Origin: Bacteroidetes Order II. bacterium
GTDB lineage: Bacteria; Bacteroidota; Rhodothermia; Rhodothermales; UBA2364
Assembly (NCBI GenBank): GCA_016788705.1
Contig: JAEUSQ010000051.1
Span: 26,673 to 90,672 of the forward strand
DNA: 64,000 nucleotides
Direction of reading: 5' to 3'
Shown: positions 36,726 through 46,565 of the stretch, one piece after another
How the letters are laid out: each line of letters starts with the position of its first letter
How positions within the stretch are numbered: the stretch's first letter is position 1
Program-made: the position numbers and the translations under genes
Notes under the pieces: model-generated
Databases searched by the model: none
The model's input: the letters and a program-made list of their open reading frames with translations, nothing else
Told to the model about the DNA's origin: nothing

Positions 36726-37253
36726 CTAACGTATTTCGCTCAGGTAAGCTTCGTAGCCCGTGGCTTCCAAAACTTGATATTTTTGTTCCACACCACGTTC
36801 AAGGTTTTTCTTAAATTGAATCACACGGTCACGGAGCTCTGGAAGTTGTAATGAGAGGATTTGCGCCGCCAGAATGCCCGCATTTTGGGCACCATTGAGG
36901 GCAACCGTGGCTACCGGTACACCGGAAGGCATTTGCAGGATAGACAGAACCGAATCCCAGCCATCTATCGAATTGGAAGACCTAATGGGTACACCAATGA
37001 CGGGCAAGGGGCTGAGTGCGGCTACCATGCCCGGTAGATGGGCTGCTCCACCCGCTCCGGCAATAATCACGGAAATGCCGCGTTCATGTGCTGTTCGGGC
37101 AAAATCATATAAACGATCAGGCGTCCGGTGGGCCGAGACAATGGTCACTTCCACGCCCACATCCAACGTTTTTAGGAAATCTGCGGCAGCACGCATCACC
37201 GGAAGGTCCGAGTCGCTGCCCATTATAATGCTCACAAGGGGTTTGCCATACAT
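36726..37253 (-). CDS. purE: N5-carboxyaminoimidazole ribonucleotide mutase
   Basis: PurE class I moves the carboxyl group of N5-CAIR to C4 in purine synthesis. The 175 residues show IIMGSDSDLPVM, VSAHRTPDRLYDFA (catalytic His and Arg), GAGGAAHLPGM and GVPIRS, the standard set, with MPSGVPVATVALNGAQNAG near the end. It reads toward ftsK. purK is not in the window. Its start is 40 bases from the divergent start of the orphan gene at 37294, so both promoters share that short gap or lie within the coding sequence. Confidence 0.96.
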   Translation of the reverse strand: MYGKPLVSIIMGSDSDLPVMRAAADFLKTLDVGVEVTIVSAHRTPDRLYDFARTAHERGISVIIAGAGGAAHLPGMVAALSPLPVIGVPIRSSNSIDGWDSVLSILQMPSGVPVATVALNGAQNAGILAAQILSLQLPELRDRVIQFKKNLERGVEQKYQVLEATGYEAYLSEIR

Positions 37254-37293
37254 GTGGATTCTCCTAATTCAGTCCATTCCTTTGTATAAGACC

Positions 37294-37890
37294 ATGCGGC
37301 CATTAAAGAAAATAATTATGCCATTGATGTGGGTGGCCCTGTGCTTTGTTCCCGTCTTTGCACAAACCTCAAACCAGCAGCACTTTGCCAATTTGGCCCG
37401 CGAATGTGTAGTAATGGTGCCCACATTGTCAGAAGGTGTCTTATGGATGCCGGAAAATCTGAATTTTCCTTACATACAACAAGCCTTCTTGAAAGCATTG
37501 ACAGATCGAGGAACGGCGGTTTATTTACCAGAGGCCACTGAAGGTGCCAGCAGGTTACAATTCCGCTTTAAACCTGATACACCCACTGTTCGGTACGAGC
37601 GGGGAGTCAAAGGTGGAATGGTCAAGCGGAGTTTAACCGTTCAATTGGGGATACAAATACTTGCACCGGATGGACGGGTACACTTTACCGAAACATGTGT
37701 GCAAAGACATGAAGACCAAGTGGCCCGCAAAAATATAGAACAAATACAAGATAACCGTTTCCCCGAAACTATCGGAACACTGCCGTTACCCCAAAGTCCG
37801 GTTTGGATTCGTACAACCGTCCTTTCGGCAGCCATTGGGATTACCGCCTACTTACTCTTTACCGTCCGTTCTGCATCTGGAGGGAATTAG
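37294..37890 (+). CDS. exported protein with C-terminal membrane helix, unknown
   Basis: From ATG 37294 the 198-residue product has a signal peptide ending near VFAQ, a soluble domain of about 145 residues and a C-terminal helix (VLSAAIGITAYLLFTV) with a short tail. That suggests a periplasmic domain anchored at its C-terminus. The soluble part has strand-like segments (RLQFRFKPDTPTVRYE, SLTVQLGIQILAPDGRVHF), so a small sandwich is likely. I do not recognise the family. A longer frame reading back through purE antisense is rejected. Its stop overlaps the convergent DinB-fold gene by four bases. Confidence 0.7.
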   Translation: MRPLKKIIMPLMWVALCFVPVFAQTSNQQHFANLARECVVMVPTLSEGVLWMPENLNFPYIQQAFLKALTDRGTAVYLPEATEGASRLQFRFKPDTPTVRYERGVKGGMVKRSLTVQLGIQILAPDGRVHFTETCVQRHEDQVARKNIEQIQDNRFPETIGTLPLPQSPVWIRTTVLSAAIGITAYLLFTVRSASGGN

Positions 37891-38423
37891 GCATAAATGC
37901 CACCGGCCAACCATTGGTCTAAATGCTCTTTTTGTCGCAGATGGTGCCGGAAGTGCATTTCAATAAGGTGGTACCACTCCGAGGCATTTAGGAAACCAAA
38001 ACGCATATGGGCCATTCTGCCCTTCGACTCGGAGTCATAGACCTGTTCGCCCAAGGCCAAAAGATCCGCACTAAGTGCAATGAGTTGTTCACGAACGTGG
38101 GCCACACCTTCTGGTTGGGGCGGGGTATATTGCGGCGAAGGGGCAACCTTTATTTTGATGGGTGGAAATTCGCCACTACTTAGAATCTTGAACCCGTCAT
38201 CGGTTGGAAGTTTGTCTGTGTATTGTGGATGGTTCAAGCAAGAAGTAATATTGCGCATGTGGTAAACACGGGTGCCCAGTACCAAATGTTGATACACTTG
38301 GCCGATGCTCCAGTCTTCATCATTCGGCTTACGTACAAAGGCTTCTTCTGAATATTGGTCTAAGGCGGCGAGCCAAAGGTCTAAAACTTCGGTCATTGCG
38401 GCCAACATGGCAGATTTTGTCAT
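37887..38423 (-). CDS. DinB/YfiT-like four-helix metal protein
   Basis: This 178-residue all-helical protein matches the DinB superfamily: WSIGQVYQHLVLGTRVYH supplies the first His ligand and WYHLIEMHFRHHLRQKEHL the later pair. Members are metal-binding four-helix bundles used as thiol-dependent transferases or of unknown role (YfiT, mycothiol transferases). No signal peptide is seen, so it is cytoplasmic. The 364 bases upstream (38424-38787) contain no gene or clear regulatory motif that I can support. Confidence 0.82.
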   Translation of the reverse strand: MTKSAMLAAMTEVLDLWLAALDQYSEEAFVRKPNDEDWSIGQVYQHLVLGTRVYHMRNITSCLNHPQYTDKLPTDDGFKILSSGEFPPIKIKVAPSPQYTPPQPEGVAHVREQLIALSADLLALGEQVYDSESKGRMAHMRFGFLNASEWYHLIEMHFRHHLRQKEHLDQWLAGGIYA

Positions 38424-38787
38424 ATTTTGGGTCTTGAAAAAGGATTGATATAGGGTGTGGATGGAAGATAGGTAAAAAAATGATTCTTTTAAATAGTAAA
38501 TGCAGGATTGAATTAGACTTAGGAACTATGTCTTTTTTTGGTCACGTAGGGGCTCGTTTTCAACAGAGATTGAAGGGGTTAAGGCGTGTGAAGGTTTAGG
38601 CAAAAAGGGAAATCCATCACCTTGGGATCGAGATTACAGGAAGAATGTAAAATGTCCATAATATTGCACACCTCGTGCAACCAATTGCGGACAGGGGCAT
38701 CCATAAAGGGGGGAAACAGTGTCTATTAAGCAGTTTTTGAAGTGTGGATCGGTTTTTGCTAAAGGATAAAGTACTCGCCCCACAACC
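38424..38787. other. intergenic region without a supportable gene
   Basis: This divergent gap lies between the DinB-fold gene and the DUF4783 gene. Small frames here are shadows or start within the downstream gene. I see no strong hairpin, repeat array or promoter motif. It must contain the promoters of both flanking genes. Confidence 0.5.
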
Positions 38788-39216
38788 ATGAAGCGTCTTA
38801 TGAAAACAAAAAAACGAATGGTGTTGTTGTTGTTTGGCCTGCTGTGCCAAATGTGGTTGCCAAGTGGGATTAGGGCACAAGATGATGGCACGGAGGTTCT
38901 CCGTAAAATAGAGTCGGGTTTTTCGTCCAATGACCTACGGGCAGTTCTACAATTTGCGTCCGACCCTATCTTTGTTCGCACGCCAGAAGACAATGCCTCC
39001 TATAGTCCTATTCAGGCACGGTATGTATTAGAAAGTTTTTTTCGCTCGCAACCATCCCGTGGATTTCGGTTTAGTGACCTCTCTCCGGGCAAAAATGCGG
39101 CCTTTGCGACGGGTGATTTTCGTTCTCGGAATGGGCAATCGCTCCGAATTTATGTTCGCTTGCGAAAAAATGGTTCAACTTGGGAACTCAAGGAAGTTCG
39201 GATTACGGCCTCCTAA
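38788..39216 (+). CDS. DUF4783 exported protein
   Basis: This 142-residue protein has a signal peptide (core MVLLLFGLLCQMW, cleavage near GIRAQ) and a compact SnoaL/NTF2-like domain. Family-typical segments are IESGFSSNDL, YSPIQARYVLESFF, GFRFSDLSPGKNAAFATGDF and SLRIYVRLRKNGSTWELKEVRI. DUF4783 is a Bacteroidota family of unknown function, usually single-copy and periplasmic. It is read toward the large kinase gene, with a weak terminator between, so the two need not be one operon. Confidence 0.82.
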   Translation: MKRLMKTKKRMVLLLFGLLCQMWLPSGIRAQDDGTEVLRKIESGFSSNDLRAVLQFASDPIFVRTPEDNASYSPIQARYVLESFFRSQPSRGFRFSDLSPGKNAAFATGDFRSRNGQSLRIYVRLRKNGSTWELKEVRITAS

Positions 39217-39238
39217 CCTTCTGATAAATTTGTACATT

Positions 39239-39268
39239 AGGGCAGGGTAAACATCCGGCCCTTTTTTT
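39239..39268 (+). terminator. weak terminator-like hairpin after DUF4783
   Basis: AGGGC (39239-39243) pairs with GCCCT (39258-39262) over a 14-base loop and is followed by a T run to 39268. The stem is short, so read-through into the kinase gene is possible. Confidence 0.45.
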
Positions 39269-39281
39269 ATGGTCTGTATTT

Positions 39282-42200
39282 ATGCTCCTGCACATGGGTT
39301 TCATCAAAAGAATTTCAGCGTGGTGGCTTATTGCCATTTTCTTAGGAGTGGTTTGGGCAATATCGGCTTTTTTGCGCCCTGCTACGGTGGCTGTGAAACA
39401 ACCAACGTTACAAGAGGCACTTTTAGTGATTCAGCAAGACTTTGAGGAACGTATCTCGTATATGAAAGCCGAAAGCCAGCGGGCTGCTGTTCAGCCGTTT
39501 GTGTTGCGTTGTCTGGAGCAGGTAACAGCCGGAGATCATATCGAACACCTTTCTCCTGCCCAGAAAGAGGCCATTGCATGGTTTAGTAAGCGAAAACAGT
39601 TCGATGAAAAACAAATGGCCATCGAACTATACGATGTAGAATATGGGCTTCTTGCTTGGAACGGCGTCAGTTTGCCGATTCAGGAATCGCGGCGAAAAGA
39701 ACCTTTTCCGACCCAAGAAATGATTCAGGTCTATCATGCGGAACAAGATGGCTTGTTGGCATTGGAGTATTGGGAGCCTGTATATCGTCGTTCTGCTGTA
39801 GTAGGTGGCATTCGGGTGGTTTATCTGATCAATGTACCCGTTTCTGCACAAGGGTCAAGTTTGCCCGATTTTCGGTTGGAGGACCTTTGGCAAAAAAAGA
39901 TTATGCGGCCAGTTCGGGTAGATTGGCGGCCAAAGAGCGCACATGCAGCCAATCCTACGCAAGGTGTTGGGTTGTTGCGAGCACCGAATGGGGTGGTACT
40001 GGGCGAAGTGCAGGTATTTGCCCTTTCAGATGCGGAGCGGGAAGAAGTAGAGGCCGCCCGGATTCGGAATATAGCGTTGTTTTGGGGCATCTTGTTTTTA
40101 GGCTGGCTGGTTTTTGGGGTGTTTGGTATCACAGCCTCTTTGGAAGTACGTTGGGGTGTTTGGGCGAGGTTTCTTGCACTGGGATTGGGTCTTGGTTCGG
40201 TCTGGGTTTTTCGTTTCGTTTTGCTGTATTGGAATATTCCGGAGCGTTTGCTACAAGACTTAACAATGGGTGAACAATTGTTTAATCCACGATTTTTGGC
40301 CAGTGATTTAGGATGGGGCCTGATGCGCTCTATTGGTGATTTGGCCCTGACTACCATATTTGCGTGGTTTACGGCATTTGTTTGGTCTAAACGCATGTAT
40401 GTTATTGCCTTAAAACCACCGGAATCCGTACCAGAAGGTGCAGGGCGTAGAGAAAAAAATGTTTTCGTTTTGGGGTGGCTATTGGTGGGAGTGGTGGTAA
40501 AAGTCCTATGGTTAGGGATTGTATTGGTGGTGGAACGTGCTGTAAACGACTCTGTTTTGGACTATCTGGCTTGGACCGGATTAATGCCGCCTACTACCAT
40601 TATGTTGGTCTATTGCAGTTTATTGTTGCTTGCTCTGACAGCCTTGTTGGTGTTAACGGTTTTGATAAGGTTGGTAGATGCCAAAGGACGTGGCTTGTGG
40701 TCGGGACGTGCCTTTATATGGGGAATAGGAATTGCTGCTCTGGCCTTAGGGCTGTTAGAAAGCAGCCTTTATTTACTGGCTTTAGGGGAGACACAAACCA
40801 CATGGCCCGGAGAATGGATTTTACTCGGTATAGCAGTGTTGGGGTGCTGGTTTTGGAGACGTGAACCTGGGTTACCTTTGCGGTTATTACACTTGAGGAG
40901 TTTATTGCTCTTGCTATTGGCTGGTGTTTTACTGACGTATCCGGCGTTATACAATGCCCTTCGGATGCAACTGGAACGGCAGATGGCTTTGGTGGCGGAT
41001 ACTTTTGCACAGGGAGAAGAAGAACGGGTTTTGGGGGCGCTTGCCCAATCTATCTCCGATACGCGGCGGAGTAATCCCATTTTTAATTCATCTGGTAACA
41101 TTGTTGCAGACTCTAGTTTGGCGGCTGGGATTTTGGCACGTTTTACAGCAGAACTTAACGATTTGGGGCAAGGGGACTTCGAGACCTCTATCGGCTTTTT
41201 TGACCTTAAAGACGCACCGTTACTACTCTTGGGCCGAGGAGCCGTTTTGGATGCCCAACGCTCCCGTTTATTGCAATCTGGCTTGTCGGATTTTTTGGCG
41301 CTTAAGGAGGCGTATCTTTCGAGTGGAGAAACCGAACAATTGGTACAACCCGTAACCCGGCAACAACAAAACGAACAATTTCAGTACGAAGGACTGGCGC
41401 CGTTGCGCGAACGGGGTCAGGCGGTGGGGTGGTTGATGCTTCGTGCCGAGCAGCGCATCCGGTATGCGGGTGAAAATTCGTTTGTTAGGACCTCGGCAGA
41501 TGTTATTCAGCCAGATGGATGGCGGCGAAAGCTTTCGGTGGCCGAATACCAAAACGGTATTTTGCTTCGCGGGCAGGGTGGGCCGTTTACCAAAACCCGC
41601 CTGACGGATGATATAATGCGTCAATTTGATCAGAAAGACCGCTATTGGGGCCAGGAGACCGTGTATGATCAGGTCTATAATACGTTTTACCAAAATCCAT
41701 ATGTACCAGGCTCTCGGGTATTTTCCAATAAAGTGATTGCCGTCCGTGCGCCCGCCACCAATCCATATGATCATCTTTATTATTTACTCCGTATCATTAT
41801 TTCCGGTTTGTGGCTCTTGTTCCCTGTTTTTGTCATAGGGTTGGTCTATCGCTTTCGTAAAGGGTTTTTGCCTTTGCCGCGACGGCAATTCCGCGACAAG
41901 GTGCTCAATGCTTTTCTGGTGGTGGGGGTGGTTTCGGTAGTCACCATGGGAGTTTTAGGGCAACAAGTGGTTACCCGTGAAAACCGCGAAGCCCTGCGCG
42001 AAAACCTGGAACGACGTTTAGACCGAACAGCCGAGGCAATTCGGGTGCAACATACGCGCAATTTGCCCGCCTGGGAAATCTTGACGGGCATTTTGGGGCG
42101 TAATAAGTTGGACTCTCTCGCCACCAACCTCAGTTTAGACATTAATGTATATCGGGGTTCGGAATTGGTGGCCACAACCCGTCCGGATTTGGTGCGGGAA

Positions 42201-43361
42201 CGCCTGGTTCCCATTCGGCTACCCATTGAAGCGTATGAACAGCTTTACTTGCAGACCCTTAGAAATGCTTATGTGGAAAGTAAAGGGAAAGCAGATAGCT
42301 ATACCATTGGTTATCGGGCATTGGCAGACGAGAACGGAGTTCCTCGCTATTCATTTTCGGTGTTGATGCTATCGGAGCAAGAGCAAGTTTTGGAAGAACG
42401 TGCCCGAACAACTGCTTATCTTTTTGGCGCTTTGTTGCTCTTGTTACTCGTCGTTATGGTGACGGTGACCGTACTGGCGAATGCCCTAACCCGTCCCCTG
42501 AGCGGACTGAGGCAGGGGTTACAGGCGGTTGCGAGCGGCAGGTTCGATGCCAAAATCCCGGTTAATTCCCGCGATGAAGTGGGCGAATTGGTGGAAACCT
42601 TCAACGACATGCAACAGCAATTGGCCGAAAGCCGACAGAAATTGGGATTGCAAGAACGACAATTGGCATGGAGTGAGATGGCACGTCAGGTGGCTCACGA
42701 GATTAAGAACCCACTAACCCCCATGAAACTTTCGCTCCAACACCTCAAACGCGCCCAAAAGACGATTAATATGGATGATTCCGAAGAGCGTGCGCGATTT
42801 GAGGGCATGTTTACCCGTATCACTGCAACGCTGGATGAGCAAATTGACTCTCTGACCAATATCGCAAATTCTTTTTCGACCTTTGCTCGGCTACCAAAGC
42901 GGGTATTGGAGCGCTTGGAACTGAATGCTGCGGTAGAGGAATGTACCTCGCTCATGGAGCGTAGTGAAGGGTTTATATTGGTCTTTCAACAGGCCACGGA
43001 AGATATCTGGGTGATGGCAGATCGTGAGGAATTACGTAGAATCTTTTTGAATCTTATCAAAAATGCACTTCAGGCCATGCCGGAAGGAGGGACGGTGACA
43101 CTGAACGTGGGTAGGTGCGTCCAGAAGGCACAAGAGAAGCCAATGGCTTTTTGTGAAGTGCATGATACCGGAACGGGTATTCCGGAGGAACTCCGTGATA
43201 ATATCTTCCAGCCAAATTTTTCCACAAAAACAAGTGGAATGGGGTTGGGGCTTGCCATTGTCCGGAAAAGTATTGAGGATCTTGGTGGCCAAATCACTTT
43301 CATAACGAATCTTGGGGTAGGAACCACCTTCCGCGTGGAATTGCCCTTGGCGGGTGCGTGA
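39282..43361 (+). CDS. very large NtrY-like membrane sensor histidine kinase
   Basis: This 1359-residue kinase has a first helix near the N-terminus, a periplasmic region (about 30-265), a cluster of membrane helices (about 265-560), a second sensor region (about 560-830), further helices near 840 and 885, a third periplasmic part (about 905-1035) and a helix near 1045. HAMP (ALTRPLSGLRQGLQAVASG) leads to HisKA with His1139 in QVAHEIKNPLTPMK, then an ATPase domain with NLIKNALQAMP, DTGTGIP and GMGLGLAIVRK. The kinase core is NtrY-like, but no NtrX-type regulator is nearby, so it is an orphan. Three separate extracytoplasmic segments are far more than usual. ATG 39294 is an alternative start. 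Confidence 0.9.
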   Translation: MLLHMGFIKRISAWWLIAIFLGVVWAISAFLRPATVAVKQPTLQEALLVIQQDFEERISYMKAESQRAAVQPFVLRCLEQVTAGDHIEHLSPAQKEAIAWFSKRKQFDEKQMAIELYDVEYGLLAWNGVSLPIQESRRKEPFPTQEMIQVYHAEQDGLLALEYWEPVYRRSAVVGGIRVVYLINVPVSAQGSSLPDFRLEDLWQKKIMRPVRVDWRPKSAHAANPTQGVGLLRAPNGVVLGEVQVFALSDAEREEVEAARIRNIALFWGILFLGWLVFGVFGITASLEVRWGVWARFLALGLGLGSVWVFRFVLLYWNIPERLLQDLTMGEQLFNPRFLASDLGWGLMRSIGDLALTTIFAWFTAFVWSKRMYVIALKPPESVPEGAGRREKNVFVLGWLLVGVVVKVLWLGIVLVVERAVNDSVLDYLAWTGLMPPTTIMLVYCSLLLLALTALLVLTVLIRLVDAKGRGLWSGRAFIWGIGIAALALGLLESSLYLLALGETQTTWPGEWILLGIAVLGCWFWRREPGLPLRLLHLRSLLLLLLAGVLLTYPALYNALRMQLERQMALVADTFAQGEEERVLGALAQSISDTRRSNPIFNSSGNIVADSSLAAGILARFTAELNDLGQGDFETSIGFFDLKDAPLLLLGRGAVLDAQRSRLLQSGLSDFLALKEAYLSSGETEQLVQPVTRQQQNEQFQYEGLAPLRERGQAVGWLMLRAEQRIRYAGENSFVRTSADVIQPDGWRRKLSVAEYQNGILLRGQGGPFTKTRLTDDIMRQFDQKDRYWGQETVYDQVYNTFYQNPYVPGSRVFSNKVIAVRAPATNPYDHLYYLLRIIISGLWLLFPVFVIGLVYRFRKGFLPLPRRQFRDKVLNAFLVVGVVSVVTMGVLGQQVVTRENREALRENLERRLDRTAEAIRVQHTRNLPAWEILTGILGRNKLDSLATNLSLDINVYRGSELVATTRPDLVRERLVPIRLPIEAYEQLYLQTLRNAYVESKGKADSYTIGYRALADENGVPRYSFSVLMLSEQEQVLEERARTTAYLFGALLLLLLVVMVTVTVLANALTRPLSGLRQGLQAVASGRFDAKIPVNSRDEVGELVETFNDMQQQLAESRQKLGLQERQLAWSEMARQVAHEIKNPLTPMKLSLQHLKRAQKTINMDDSEERARFEGMFTRITATLDEQIDSLTNIANSFSTFARLPKRVLERLELNAAVEECTSLMERSEGFILVFQQATEDIWVMADREELRRIFLNLIKNALQAMPEGGTVTLNVGRCVQKAQEKPMAFCEVHDTGTGIPEELRDNIFQPNFSTKTSGMGLGLAIVRKSIEDLGGQITFITNLGVGTTFRVELPLAGA

Positions 43362-43413
43362 AAAAACCGATCTACTTGCCCTCCCGACACTTGGCTGAGG
43401 GCAAATAAATCGG
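43361..43413 (-). terminator. terminator between convergent kinase and fatty acid hydroxylase genes
   Basis: The outer stem CCGAT/ATCGG (43367-43371 with 43409-43413) and inner stem TTGCCCTC/GAGGGCAA (43376-43383 with 43397-43404) form a two-step hairpin. On the minus strand it runs into six T (43366-43361), so it is a good terminator for the fatty acid hydroxylase gene. It lies immediately after the kinase stop and may slow that transcript too. Confidence 0.75.
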
Positions 43414-43443
43414 CTTGATACGCAAACGAAAGATGATAATTGG

Positions 43444-44319
43444 CTATTTTTCTTTCTTCAACCCATACCACAATTGTCCCCAGAACGTTTTGGGGAAATG
43501 CTCTATGTCGTCAAAGCCCAAGGGTATATCGCGGCCACTGGAAGGAATGTAGTCGGTTTTGAAGAGATAATCCCAGATGCTTAACGTAAGTCCGAAGTTC
43601 ACACCATAGGGGTGTTCTCCCGGCATGGCTTTGGCATGGTGCCAGATGTGCATTTGTGGGTTGTTGAAGAGGTACTTTAGTGGTCCAAGGGGGATATTGA
43701 TGTTGGCATGGTTGTAATGCCCCACTACCAGCGTAGCCAAGTACACCACAAAGAAATCCGAAATCCCGAAACCAATCATGGCCAATGGGAGGTATTGAAT
43801 AGCACTATAAACAATATTCTCCATCCAATGATACCGGAGGTGCGCTGCAAACCCCATTTGCTCTACCGAATGATGCACCTTGTGGAAATTCCACAGAAAT
43901 GGAACCCGGTGTAACAAAATATGGGTATTCCACTGGATAAAATCCCGGATCACAAAAAGGGTAAGTAATTGCGCCCAAACTGGCCAACTGCGGATTTCCA
44001 AAGCCACTAAATTCTGAATGCCAATTTGTGCCAACAGGTCATTAAAGGCCACCACCACCACATCCGAGACCGCTGCATAGCCCACCAGAGAAAAGAGGAA
44101 AAAGTTGAAGAACATGTAGAAAAAGTCCAACCAAAAATCTTGGCGGAACTTCGGCTGGTCTTTACGCCAAGGAGTCAGCCATTCCAAAAGCAGAAAAAAA
44201 GCAGAAACGGCGATTAACCAGTAAAAGATGTTGTTCCACGCCGGATGGAGGATGGTCTCTAACAGGTATTCGGCATATGCGCGATACCCATCTGTTAAAA
44301 TTTGCAGATAGCGTTCCAT
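43444..44319 (-). CDS. fatty acid hydroxylase / sterol desaturase family protein
   Basis: This 291-residue membrane di-iron oxygenase has the full histidine set in order: HTHILLH (HxxxH), FHKVHHS (HxxHH), RYHWMEN, GHYNHANI and HIWHHAK. About four membrane helices lie around them. The family hydroxylates or desaturates lipid chains, sterols or carotenoids using O2; in Bacteroidota, members often modify lipids or carotenoids, but the substrate here is unknown. It is a single-gene unit ending in a strong terminator. The 121 bases upstream to mutL hold nothing else that I can see. Confidence 0.9.
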   Translation of the reverse strand: MERYLQILTDGYRAYAEYLLETILHPAWNNIFYWLIAVSAFFLLLEWLTPWRKDQPKFRQDFWLDFFYMFFNFFLFSLVGYAAVSDVVVVAFNDLLAQIGIQNLVALEIRSWPVWAQLLTLFVIRDFIQWNTHILLHRVPFLWNFHKVHHSVEQMGFAAHLRYHWMENIVYSAIQYLPLAMIGFGISDFFVVYLATLVVGHYNHANINIPLGPLKYLFNNPQMHIWHHAKAMPGEHPYGVNFGLTLSIWDYLFKTDYIPSSGRDIPLGFDDIEHFPKTFWGQLWYGLKKEK

Positions 44320-44440
44320 ATTGAATTTAGGTTGGTTTTGTCTTGTTATTACAAGTTACAACAAATTGTCAAAAACTTAAAAACGTTAATCTGCGATTCA
44401 AAACTATACAAAAGGAGGGATTGGGCCTTCGCTTTTCTGG

Positions 44441-46369
44441 TCATCGCCGTTTGATGGTGCCTTGGGTTTCCAGATGACCGATGCGGCCAAACCGTTTGTC
44501 CAATTCTTCAAGAGATATGCGGATGAGGGTGGGACGTCCGTGCGGGCAGGCATAGGGCATTTCGCAGGTCATTAACTGCGTGTAGAGAGACCGTATTTCG
44601 GTATCAGTGAGTTTTTTTCCGGTTTTGATGGCAGCACGACACGCCAAACTTTTGGCTAAGTTGTCGCGACCTTTAAGGTCCAACTCGTCGCGATACGACT
44701 TATACTGTTCCAGCACTTCTTCCAACATGGCTTCTTCGCGTCCTGGCGGAATATCCGCAGGTACGCCGGTCAACATCACCGATCGTCCGGAAAGGGTTTC
44801 AAACCCAAAGCCGAGGTTCAACAGATCGGGCTGAAGTTCCAAAATCAAGGCGAAATCTCCCGGTTGGAAGGAGATGGTTTGTGGAAAAAGTAAGTGTTGG
44901 GAAGGTGCTTGCCCGGCGGTCATCTGTTTTAAGAAACGTTCGTAGAGGATACGTTCATGAGCGGCGTGTTGATCCAAAATCGCCATTCCATGATCGGTTT
45001 GCGAAAGGATGTATTTATCGTGTAATTGCCATACACGGTCGCTGAATTCGGACGTTGGAGCCACTGTAGTAGGAGGGGGCGATATCGTTTCTGATGGCTG
45101 CGCTGCGGAAGAGATGCCTTGGTAGAGGGCGTCATTTGCCTTCCGGAAGTCACCACGAAAAAGGTCGTCTGGCCGTTTAGGGGGCACATACTGGCTTGTA
45201 TGGCGTGGCGCAGCCCATTCGGAGTGGTTATTGGGTTGTAAAGCAGGTTTGTCTGATAATTTGGGAGGAGTGAAGGAACGGGCATTCGGAAGGGTTGTTG
45301 TGGCTTTTTCGGTCCATTTACCCGCTTCATACGTTACATTCGGGCTAATGTCCAGTTCACCCAGAGCACGTTTGACGGCTCCGCGAAGGAGTCCAAACAA
45401 ACCGCTTTCGTCATCAAATTGCACCTCTGTTTTGGTAGGATGTACATTTACATCCACATGTGCCGGGTCTAATTCAATAAAAAGTGCAAAAAACGGATAA
45501 GCCCCTCTTGGCAATAAATCACCATATCCCAATTGAATGGCTTGTTCTAATCGGTGGTTTTTAATGAAGCGGCGATTCACGAATAAAAATTGCTCGCCCC
45601 GTGTTTTTCGGGTAAAATCCGGTTTAGAAATATATCCTTTTACACGAACATGGGCAATTTCTTCGTAAAGGGGAATGAGGGTTTGAACAGAGACGGAGAA
45701 CAGATCGGCGATGCGTTCCTGTAATCCAGATGGGGTTTCTCGTGCGGGGAGTTCATAGATTTCGCGGTCGTCGTGGTGGAGACTAAAGGCAATATCGGGT
45801 TGCGAGAGGGCAAGAAACTGAAAAACTTCGGTGATGCGCTTAAACTCGGTAGCGGGAGATTTTAGGAAATTTCGGCGTGCGGGTACATTATAAAACAGGT
45901 TCCGGATAGAGAATAGGGTTCCATTGGGTGTTGCAACAGGCATGGTCGGGCTAAATGTCGAGCCTTCTATCCGTACTAATGTGCCTGCTTCGTCTTGTAT
46001 TCGTTTGGTTCGGAGTTCCACCTGGGCCACGGCTGCAATAGAAGCCAGTGCCTCGCCCCGAAACCCCATTGTTCGGATGCGGTCTAGGTCTTCGATGGAT
46101 TTGATCTTACTGGTCGCATGGCGCAAAAAGCAAGAAACGGCATCTTCGGAAGACATCCCACAGCCATCGTCCTGCACCTGAATCAGTTCACTGCCCGCCT
46201 TCTTAATTCGAAGGGTGATGTGAGAGGCCCCAGCGTCAAGACTGTTTTCCATCAATTCTTTGACGGCATTTGCGGGGCGTTGCACCACCTCGCCTGCTGC
46301 AATTTTATTGGCCAAATGGGCTGGCATTACCTGAATAATGGCCGTGTCGGACGTTGTTTCTGGGTTCAT
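44441..46369 (-). CDS. mutL: DNA mismatch repair protein MutL
   Basis: This 642-residue protein has a GHKL ATPase N-terminal half (ENSLDAGAS with Glu41/Asn42, DDGCGM, GFRGEALASI) and a C-terminal half carrying DQHAAHERILYE from Asp466. That is the DQHA(X)2E(X)4E nuclease motif, so it is the nicking type of MutL rather than the E. coli type that relies on MutH. ACRAAIKTGKKL and CPHGRPT complete the metal site. ATG 46369 is selected since the conserved ATPase starts shortly after; the longer frame adds 39 non-matching residues. MutS is not in the window. Confidence 0.95.
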   Translation of the reverse strand: MNPETTSDTAIIQVMPAHLANKIAAGEVVQRPANAVKELMENSLDAGASHITLRIKKAGSELIQVQDDGCGMSSEDAVSCFLRHATSKIKSIEDLDRIRTMGFRGEALASIAAVAQVELRTKRIQDEAGTLVRIEGSTFSPTMPVATPNGTLFSIRNLFYNVPARRNFLKSPATEFKRITEVFQFLALSQPDIAFSLHHDDREIYELPARETPSGLQERIADLFSVSVQTLIPLYEEIAHVRVKGYISKPDFTRKTRGEQFLFVNRRFIKNHRLEQAIQLGYGDLLPRGAYPFFALFIELDPAHVDVNVHPTKTEVQFDDESGLFGLLRGAVKRALGELDISPNVTYEAGKWTEKATTTLPNARSFTPPKLSDKPALQPNNHSEWAAPRHTSQYVPPKRPDDLFRGDFRKANDALYQGISSAAQPSETISPPPTTVAPTSEFSDRVWQLHDKYILSQTDHGMAILDQHAAHERILYERFLKQMTAGQAPSQHLLFPQTISFQPGDFALILELQPDLLNLGFGFETLSGRSVMLTGVPADIPPGREEAMLEEVLEQYKSYRDELDLKGRDNLAKSLACRAAIKTGKKLTDTEIRSLYTQLMTCEMPYACPHGRPTLIRISLEELDKRFGRIGHLETQGTIKRR

Positions 46370-46565
46370 TGTGGGTTGTTTATTGCGTGAAAACGCTTTA
46401 GGCAATATCAAAACACCCGATCCTGCATAAAAAGTTCCAAGAGCAGAAAGGCAGTCTTTATATGCGGTGGCGGTCTCCTTGTTCAATTCATGCCATGTGC
46501 GGATAAAAGAAACCTATTTTCAAGCCCCGTGATGGTTCGCTTAGAGTCCTAAATTCAGCGAAAAA

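Noticed and set aside
36874..37293. N-terminal extension of the orphan gene at 37294 through purE
   Set aside because: It is antisense to conserved PurE motifs, and a clean signal peptide begins at ATG 37294.
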